A stretch of 64,000 nucleotides of DNA from Roridomyces roridus (lineage: Eukaryota; Basidiomycota; Agaricomycetes; Agaricales; Mycenaceae): NCBI GenBank assembly GCA_029378245.1, contig JARKIF010000018.1:806001-870000 (forward strand), written 5' to 3'. Shown one piece after another: positions 57,184 to 64,000 of the stretch (the stretch's first letter is position 1; each line of letters begins with the position of its first letter). Position numbers and translations under genes: made by a program. The notes under the pieces were generated by a model that was not told the DNA's origin, did no database searches, and was given only the letters and a program-made list of their open reading frames with translations.

Positions 57184-58190
57184 TCAGGCGTCTGCTTGAA
57201 CCAACCTGTACTCCGCTTCGTCCTCCTCGCTCCAAAGCGGGGCGCGTCTCCCCTGCTGGTGGAACCATACATTGGGATCAATGACGCTCCCTTGGTCGTC
57301 AAAGCTGGGCTCACAACCAGTGATCTCAGGCCTCCAGTCCGCCGCCCGATGCATCCATCTGAGTTGCGCCTCAAGCCAGGTAATCCAGGTCGGATACTGG
57401 TAAGTTATGTATTCTTGATATTCTCCGCGATTGTTCGGAAAGTGGAAAACGGCGAAAGGCGACTCTGGGCTGAGGACGAGCCAAGTCTGACCCACGCTGT
57501 CCTTCTCCCAGATCAGGATGGTAGGAAATCGCTTCTTCCGCTGTGCGCGGCTCAATCCAGGAGGGAGTAAATAGCCGAAAACCTCCTGAATCAAGTAATA
57601 TCCCTTGGGATGCGTGAATTCGAGAGTCCCCGACTCTTCCACCTTGGGGTACTTGTCCGCCTCTGGCACTTGCGCGTCCTCTTCCACCTCCGAGTACCAG
57701 TCCTCGTCGCTGAGGCCAAGGCTCGCGAAATAGCTTTCGCGGTCACCCTTGCCATCGCTGCACCCATCAGGAGCGGTGATTTTGTAGACTTCGATACAGC
57801 CTAGATGGTTGTAGCCCGCAACCCTCTCGACGTCGTCTGCATCCTCCCAACAGTAGACTGCGGGAAGACCTGGCCATGCGCATGCGATGACGGCTTTATT
57901 GGGCCATTCGAGTATCCAGAGACGAAAGTCCTCCGGGATGTAATCGTGCTGAGTGAGGTACGCCTGCTGATCGAATGGGCGCAGGCTCTCTCATAGCCAA
58001 GGCCGTGTGTCAAGGTCGCGAAAGAGAGGATCGCGAACAATCTTTTTGTATAGATTTAAGAGAGCACGGCAATGGAGACGAACGCCTTCCACTGCCGGTA
58101 AACACCCTCGGCAGCGATGAGGGCCTTCAGCGGTAGATGAGGGACAACTTCAAGTACGAGTTTGGGAGGTAGGTCGTGGAATGTAGGCAT
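57184..58190 (-). pseudogene. F-box family 2 copy, deleted and stopped
   Basis: It starts MPTFHDLPPKLVLEVVPHLP. About 20 bp coding DIYPPRR are lost near 58066, shifting the frame. A TGG-to-TGA change follows in TRPWL near 57992, and about 5 codons are missing in AYL-TQHD. After that the frame is clean to the end: IPEDFRLWILEWPNKAVIAC, FPTILIWEKDSVGQTWLVLS, TWITWLEAQLRWMHRAADW, stop at 57184. Confidence 0.8.
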
Positions 58191-58552
58191 AGTGCGGTGG
58201 ACCCACAAAGAACGATGGCGTGTCAAACCGTCCACCGCACTGTCCCCGAAAAACAGTTCCGAATCTGAAGACAGTGAACTCGAAATGCCGATTAGATCTG
58301 AACCACTACAAATCGTCCTGGCATACGCGTAGATTTGATTTGTCTAGAGTGAGGTGGGGGAGGTATATTCAAGTAGAATCAATCGTCTCGTTGGTGTCCA
58401 AATCAGATTCGCAATCGGGAAGAAAACAAACTTATTCTTGTATTGGATTAGATATTTGGCGTTCATCTACAAAGGACCAAGCGCTCTCGATTTCCCCCTC
58501 TCTAAGTGGAAGGGTTCAGAGAGAATCGGGGAACATGAATAAGACGTACAAA

Positions 58553-60127
58553 TCAGGCGTCTGTGTGAGCCAACATGTACTCTGCTTCATCCTCCTGAGT
58601 CCAAAGCGGCGCGTATCTCTCCTGCTCGTGAAACCAGGCAGTGGGATCCATGAGGCTCCCGTCCTCGTCATAGTGCCGCTGCCGACCCGTAATTTTGGGC
58701 TTCCAATCCGCCGCCCGATGCATTCGTCGGAGTTGGGACTCGAGGCAAGAAATCCAAGTCGGATATTGGTCACACATGTATTCCTGATATTCTCCGAAAT
58801 TGTCTGGGAAGGAGTACACGGCGAAAGGCGACTCCGGGCTCAAAACGAGCCACGTTTGACCCAAGTTGTCTTTTTCCCAGACGAGGATGGCCGGAAAACG
58901 CTTCGCCTTTTGCACGCGGCTCAGTAGGGCTCCGACCCGACCGTCAAAATGACGGGTCAACGAGCCATCACGACGGGTGCCGGCCCGGCCGTACAGCCCT
59001 CTGAAGCCACAATTTTGACGGCCGGGTCCAGGTCCGGTTCCTTGGCTGACGGGGTACCCGTTCCCGGCCGTCGACGGGCCATGACGGGTGGTGACGGGTC
59101 CTCGGCTAACTAACCATGCCGAGCTGCCATCATCACTTGATGCTCCAGGGGTAGCGCACATGGGTCATCGGCAATCTTCCCGATGGCCCACTACTGTGGT
59201 TCTGGCTGGTTCTGGAGGCTTCCCGAGTATCAATCCGTAATTTTGACTTGCCGGCATGACGTTGACATCAATCTGATGGTCGATTTAGCTGGAGGCATGG
59301 GCTGTCACCGCTCCGACCCGTCATGACGGCCGTGACGGGTCTGACGGGTACCACCCGGCCGTTTTGAGGCCTCGCAACATGGTCTGACGGCCGGGTGGGG
59401 CCGGTCCGACCTCCCATGACGGCTGTCAGAGCGACGGCCGGGTCGGAGCCCTACGGCTCAGTATAGGAGGCGGTTCATAGCGGAATCGCTCCGGCATCAA
59501 ATAATATCCCAGGGGGTGGTCTACGCCGGGCTCTGCTTTGGTGACAATCGGCGACCCCTTTTGGTCCACCTGGGCGTCCGCACACTGCTGCAGGAAGCGA
59601 TGGCGCGCGAAATCGCTATCGAAGTCACCCCCATCGCTACACCCATTAGGAAGGGTGATTTTATAGAGGTTGACGATGATTTGGTAAACCTGAGGTTCGA
59701 GGCATCCAAGATGGTTGTAGCCCGCAATCCTCTCCACGTCGTCTGCCTCTTTGGCACAGTAGACCTCTGGAAGACCAGGCCAAGCGCATGCGATGACAGC
59801 CTTGTTCGGCCATTCGAGGATCCAGAGACGAAAGTCCTCTGGGATGTAGTTGTGCTGGGAGAGGATGTAGTCGAGGTATGCTTGGCGGTCGAACCGCTCG
59901 AGGTTCGCCCATAACCAAGGACGTGTATCAAGGTCGCGGAAGAGAGGATTGCGGAGGATTTTTTGGTATAATTCGAAAAGAGCGCGGCGAGGAGGGTAGA
60001 TATCGGCGATGGCGACAAGCGCTTTCCACTCCCGACAAACACCCTCGGCGGCGACAAGGCCCTTGAGCGGCAGATGGGGGATAATTTCCAGGGCAAGCTC
60101 CAGAGGCAAATCGTGGAGTGTGGCCAT
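58553..60127 (-). pseudogene. F-box family 2 copy split by a hAT-like element
   Basis: The 5' part starts MATLHDLPLELALEIIPHLP at 60127 and runs to PPPILSR. The 3' part resumes VQKAKRFPAILVWEKDN, TWISCLESQLRRMHRAADW, and ends LAHTDA at 58553. The two join in frame if the element 58925-59453 and one copy of its 8-bp target are removed. No other lesion is visible, so the insertion is recent. As it stands the protein would end just inside the element. Confidence 0.87.
58925..59453. mobile_element. Non-autonomous hAT-like element, 529 bp, 8-bp target duplication
   Basis: Terminal inverted repeats begin TAGGGCTCCGACCCG at both ends. The 8-bp sequence CGGCTCAG sits directly outside each end (58917-58924 and 59454-59461). 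An 8-bp duplication and a TAGGG end are hAT features. The interior has no transposase and is packed with GACGGGT and ACCCGGCCGT motifs in both orientations, likely subterminal transposase-binding repeats. Confidence 0.9.
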
Positions 60128-60642
60128 CCGGCACTTGTGTAGGGTGTACAATGCCGTCAGTGCCGATTTCTATGAAAACCGTGCGGAGCGTCGCAATTGT
60201 TGCTGTTACCGCTGAAAAGAGCACTTTAAGTTCGGCAGCGATCAGGACTTCAGCTTTAGCAAGAACTCGGAATCATGGTGGAGGTCAGAGTCAAAGGGGA
60301 CGCAGCAAAGTGATCCGATTTGTCGGCCGCTTGCTTGTCTCTTCACTCCGATCAGGCTCACCGCCAAGAGGTGGCAGATCAACTGATCCGTACACAGATG
60401 ATAGCCCGATTGGGCTCTGATGTGATCTGCGAATGCACGAGACATGCAAAGCTGCAAGTAGGGCCTGGAATCCAGTTGGGTGATGTAGAGGGTGATTATT
60501 CATGCTCCAAATGCTCACACCGGGCTGGGCAGAGAGCAAAAAGTGGTGGATGCTGCGATGTCAGTTGTCTCGTATCGGTCGGTGCGTCGACATTGTACGC
60601 TCTACCTGGCTGATTACTCACACCTGATTCGGATGCAGGCTT

Positions 60643-61584
60643 CGTACCAAGTTCGTCAAATGCCAGAAGCTCCTTGGCGAGACGGGGAGCGGTATTGTCA
60701 TGGATGACAGGGAAGATGAGCTGGCCGGGAACTTCAGAAACATCTGGGGTGTGTCGTCTTTCTTGTGCACCTCCTCTCAGTGCTGACTCTCGCAGACCAG
60801 GTGCTTGGGATGTGTCCCGAGTACAAGCGGCTCCATGCGCTGCTTGCCAGTAGCCCCGTGTACGACAAGTCCGCGTGCTCCAACAGTGGGACCGCCCTCG
60901 ATTCCGACCTCAGCATTCTCCTCCGCCAGTCGTCGACCCCTTCCACCGAAAACCTCCTCGAGATCAACGACTCGGATGCTGACGACGACGAGCTGGAGTC
61001 CTCGGAGCGTGGCACGTCTCTTCCCCCCGTCGCTGCCCTCTTTGGCTCCGACGACATCGTGGCCACACCCGTCCCAAAAAAAGCTGCCACTACCACTGTC
61101 CCAGCCAAGACCAAGGTGGAGACGAAGACTGAGACGAAGGCACCGGTTCAGAACGCAGGTATGGGTCCCACACACACCCTCCTCGTCTCTACTTATCTTT
61201 TCATCAGGTCAGAAACGTCGCAACAACATGCTCTCCGCCATCGAGGACATCAACGCCAAGCAGTCGGACATGCTACTGTCTGTCACCAAGATGAAGCTCG
61301 GCCAGAAGGCGACGCAGGAGGCAGCAGAGCGGGCAGCACGATTCAAGGAGGCGGAGGCGGCGCGCCAGTTTCAGCGGGAGGAGGCAGAGCTTGGGCGCGC
61401 GCACGAGCGGGAGATGATGGATAAGAAGCTCGAGTTGGTGAGAATCCAGCACGGGCAGCCCATGGCGATGGGGATGGGCAATAGCGGGGCAATGGGCAAT
61501 GGCAGTCAGATGCGTGTCGGCGATGGCAGCCTCATGGGGCTTCTGTACGACGGTGACCTGATGCAGCAGTGGCAATCTCAGTAG
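60643..61584 (+). CDS. Harbinger partner protein (SANT/Myb-like), 5' end unclear
   Basis: Clear exons are about 60643-60754, 60796-61158 and 61208-61584. They read LRTKFVKCQKLLGETGSGIV, DQVLGMCPEYKRLHALLASS, an acidic Ser/Asp linker, a Lys/Thr-rich segment, and a C-terminal coiled coil (MLSAIEDINAKQSDMLLSVT, ERAARFKEAEAARQFQREEA) with a Met/Gly-rich end. The first part resembles the third helix and extension of the SANT-like proteins that help Harbinger transposases bind DNA. The N-terminal helices should lie in 60.2-60.6 kb, but I could not assemble them. Confidence 0.55.
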
Positions 61585-61618
61585 AGTAGATAACTTATTG
61601 CTTATAGAACGTAGATAG

Positions 61619-63060
61619 TTATGAGTCATCGTCTAAGTATGCAAATAGATCCCTCTTCATCATCTCCCGCTTCAGCTGGCCCCGCAGTAGCTCCAGGTCT
61701 CGCACAGTCTCGCCGTCATCCTCCTTGTCTGCCCGCTCCGCTTCCATGACTTCCGTCCCGGCCTTGAAAAACTCGTCCACCAAGAAGTCATCAACCCGTT
61801 CCACCTCCATGGCAAAGTTATGGATCGCCATGCATGCAATAACCCACCAGACCGCCACCTTGATTTGATCAGGGGTGTCGACACGGCAACAGATTCCGCG
61901 GAGGGAAGAGAACCGTCCTTTGAGATAGCCCATGGTGTGTTCGCAGCGTATCCGTATCTTTGAGAGATAGTAATTGAATTCTTCGTTCTGTCCGTCATAC
62001 TTCTCGGGGCTATTGACGGTAAGAACTGGTATGCTCATCCGGCGCTTGAAAACTTACGCTTTAAATGGGGCTGTGACCCAATAGGCGATGGGATATGCAG
62101 AATCGGCGAGCACAAACTCTCCCTCGTCCAGCAGTGTACTGTGCAGAGCGTAGATTTGAGTTTGCTTCCATGCGGTGCTGTCATGCTGGCTGCCAGGAAG
62201 ACCAATGGCGTAGTCTCGGATACGCAGATCTGGGGTATTGATAATCTGAGGGGCGGATGTGAGTCATCGAGTACACAAGTGTCGCTGGAAGTTACCTGGA
62301 CGTTGAGCGAGTACTTCTGTTTCCGATCGAAAAAACTATTGCCGTAGAAAGCCGGGCGTGCATGCAAGACAGCTGCAGTTCCATCCACCATAACATAGCC
62401 ATCGCGCCACGCGGGGCATGAGTTGGCCTCGATCCACTCCTTTGCTGCTTCCTTCTCTGCCGCATTTGGCCACCGAATGGCGGATTTGCGGAATTTGTCT
62501 TCGCATACCGCCATAATGACCCTCCGAGTGTAAAGATCGACAGTCCCCCAGCCAATTCCAGCCCAGAGCCCGACCTCAAGAAGGCTTGCGCCGTTTCCGA
62601 AGTGGCCGAAGCGGTAGAGGGCCACAGCAAGCTGGATTTGCACAGGAGTCTGCTCGTTACGAGAGTCGTTATCGAAGACGGGGTGGTCTGAAATGGCGGC
62701 AAGGAGGGCATCAAAGGCAGCAGGGGTGACGCGTAGACTGCGGCGAAAGATATCCGGGCGGTGATGCTTGTAGTCGGTGAGAATGAGGTGAAGGTTCTCC
62801 GAAGACTTGCGGATCTCGGTCCGCTCCTCGAGGTAACGGTGGGTGTGCAGTGCCTTGAGAGCTTCGAGAAGCATGCCGCTGACAGATGGCATGGGCATTT
62901 CGGCATCGTCGTCCTCGTCCAGGACCAAGTTGTCGTCGTCATCGATGGAAACCATCTCGGACATGAGACGAAAAACGGACTCCGCATACGAGTGTAGACC
63001 GTACTGCTCCAGGAGGATGCTGGTAAGCATTTGCCTGTCGGTGGTCCGTGGCATCTCCAA
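61619..63060 (-). CDS. PIF/Harbinger DDE transposase
   Basis: Three exons (63060-62296, 62245-62058, 62009-61619) join in frame to 447 residues without a stop. The N-terminal part has VTPAAFDALLAAISDHPVF and GLWAGIGWGTVDLYTRRV. The catalytic core holds the first aspartate in GYVMVDGTAAVLH, then FFDRKQKYSLNVQ, IINTPDLRIRDYAIGLPGSQ, HDSTAW, the second aspartate in FVLADSAYPIAYWVTAPF, and the glutamate in KIRIRCEHTMGYLKGRFSSL. All three catalytic residues are present, so it could be active. The related cellular protein is HARBI1. Confidence 0.88.
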
Positions 63061-63199
63061 GGAGGGTGCGGTTTACGGGAGTGGCGGGTGCGCCGTGCGC
63101 CGTGGCGGGTGCACGTGGTGGGGCGCACGTGTCAGTGCTCGTGACAATTAAATCTGTTTGATGGTTTAAATTCACTTGGAAATTCAAGAGGGTGTCTTC

Positions 63200-63292
63200 A
63201 AGGTGAAACAAGTGAAAAATACATTTTTTCAGTAAATTGAAACAAGTGAATAAAGGAGTGAATAAAGAGGTGAAAAATCTAACTTTGAAAAC
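63200..63292. repeat. Subterminal direct repeats of the Harbinger element
   Basis: The motif gtgaa(a/t)aa recurs five times (gtgaaaaat, gtgaataaag type) in under 90 bp next to the presumed right end. Such arrays are usual binding sites near transposon ends. Confidence 0.5.
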
Positions 63293-63293
63293 C

Positions 63294-63358
63294 CCTAATG
63301 AGAAGAAGCTATCGTTTGACGAGATTGTTTATGGGTGCGTCCTTTACTGAGAACAAAG
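63294..63358 (+). pseudogene. Fragment of a second 5-oxoprolinase copy
   Basis: About 60 bp match 24118-24181 with few differences, covering [13 protein letters not shown], its splice donor and part of the intron. No other part of the gene is nearby. Confidence 0.7.
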
Positions 63359-63574
63359 AAACAGAGCCTCGATTGAATAGGACTTAGTTGACTAGTTATT
63401 GATCGCTAATCAATGAAATGACTGATTGACTGAGCCGACTAAGAGTTCCCACGACTTGACGTGACTGATCGCTAGTCGTTTCCTTCCACCCACGATCCTG
63501 CCCTCGGCGTCGTTGACGACGCGTCAGCCGTGCGTCAGTCGCGCTCGGGTCGTGGCTGGCGCACTCTCTACACC

Positions 63575-64000
63575 ATGACAAACCCTCTCCAACCCCTACT
63601 CGTCAATACTACCGTCGGGCAGACGCCGCCCTCACCGCCCTCGAGCCCCATTTTGACGCGTGATAGCGAGAATGAGCCTCCCGAGCCGTCTCCTGCAACC
63701 TTCGAGCCACCGAAGAAGAGGAGGAAGAAGGATTCTGATGTATTAAACGGAAAGACGGATGCGGAGGTTTGGGATAGGTCAGATATTGAAATACTGGGTG
63801 CGTTTGCTTGCTGGTCGGCCTTTGTCAAGCCATTGATATTCATTTCAGAGAGTATAACCTCTACATGGCAGTCTAAAATCTACTCTCACTACACCCCCTC
63901 CCTCGTACGCGACCATACGAAGAAGAAGATCAAGATTGTGCTCAAATGTCGTTTCAATGACGCGCGTCACCCGTCCGTGGAGCGTCTACGCGAGATGCCG
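63575..64000 (+). CDS. Probable hAT-like transposase, N-terminus only
   Basis: It starts MTNPLQPLLVNTTVGQTPPS. Exon 1 is 63575-63797 and exon 2 starts at 63849; the window ends inside it. A Pro/Ser-rich head contains a basic cluster KKRRKKD, followed by SITSTWQSKIYSHYTPSL and KKKIKIVLKCRFNDARHPSV. This Trp-x-Ser-x-Ile-Tyr-x-His-Tyr layout resembles the BED-like start of Agaricomycete hAT transposases, but most of the protein lies outside the window. Confidence 0.4.
   Translation, partial: MTNPLQPLLVNTTVGQTPPSPPSSPILTRDSENEPPEPSPATFEPPKKRRKKDSDVLNGKTDAEVWDRSDIEILGAFACWSAFVKPLIFISESITSTWQSKIYSHYTPSLVRDHTKKKIKIVLKCRFNDARHPSVERLREMP

Larger units (their letters stand above)
56870..60130. repeat. 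Tandem duplication of an F-box gene unit
   Basis: The unit 56876-58190 (3' flank plus gene) recurs as 58203-60127. Matching flank markers are gatggcgtgtcaaa at 56888 and 58214, tccaaatcagattcg at 57017 and 58398, and acaaatcaggcgtctg before each stop. The second unit is longer only because of a 529-bp transposon and its duplicated target. Confidence 0.8.
60500..63292. mobile_element. PIF/Harbinger-type DNA transposon, left end not found
   Basis: Two convergent genes, a partner gene (+) and a DDE transposase (-), give the two-gene layout of Harbinger elements. The right end probably lies at gaaaacccc|taa near 63292: TAA suits the 3-bp Harbinger target, and recognisable 5-oxoprolinase sequence starts immediately after. 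I did not find the matching left inverted repeat. Confidence 0.6.

Noticed and set aside
1..64000. CRISPR array or bacterial operon
   Set aside because: No regularly spaced direct repeats with spacers occur, and the genes are intron-rich and eukaryotic.

Overview
The window is nuclear DNA from a filamentous basidiomycete, most likely an Agaricomycete. Coding regions are cut by many 39-60 bp GT-AG introns, third codon positions are GC-rich, intergenic gaps are short, and the neighbours are typically fungal (H2A.Z, an SRPK-type kinase, a Trk K+ transporter, an Rtt106-like histone chaperone). The density of F-box families and DNA transposons would suit Cantharellales (Rhizoctonia/Ceratobasidium), but that taxon is an inference.

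From 1 to about 31 kb the window is mostly ordinary chromosome. It holds a divergent pair of coiled-coil genes (one with a duplicated, decayed 3' end), a CsbD-like small protein, H2A.Z, an SRPK-like kinase, two tandem paralogues with an integrase-type zinc-binding fold, an SDR enzyme and two copies of one F-box-like gene (one with a premature stop). Then come a secreted His/Gly-rich repeat protein, a decayed F-box-like gene, a Trk transporter divergent from a 5-oxoprolinase HyuA half, an Rtt106-like gene, an NTF2-like relic, an arrestin-like gene and a CxxC/coiled-coil gene. Several of the conserved genes carry one extra base in a short homopolymer, which looks more like an assembly problem than parallel gene death.

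From about 31 to 64 kb the window is accessory. Six copies of a second F-box family lie here, only one of them uninterrupted. Two are split by transposons whose target duplications can be read exactly: a 952-bp TA-flanked element, and a 529-bp hAT-like element with an 8-bp duplication. Around them are a dead LINE, a tRNA-derived repeat, WD40 relics, a near-complete PIF/Harbinger transposon with a readable transposase and partner gene, and the start of a probable hAT-like transposase at the right edge.

The most unusual locus is 45.3-51.2 kb. A SAP-like DNA-binding protein, a tyrosine recombinase with an acidic linker and an XPG/Rad2-type nuclease lie side by side; the last two are on one strand with 71 bp between them. 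I read this as a candidate recombinase-plus-nuclease mobile unit. Its ends were not found.
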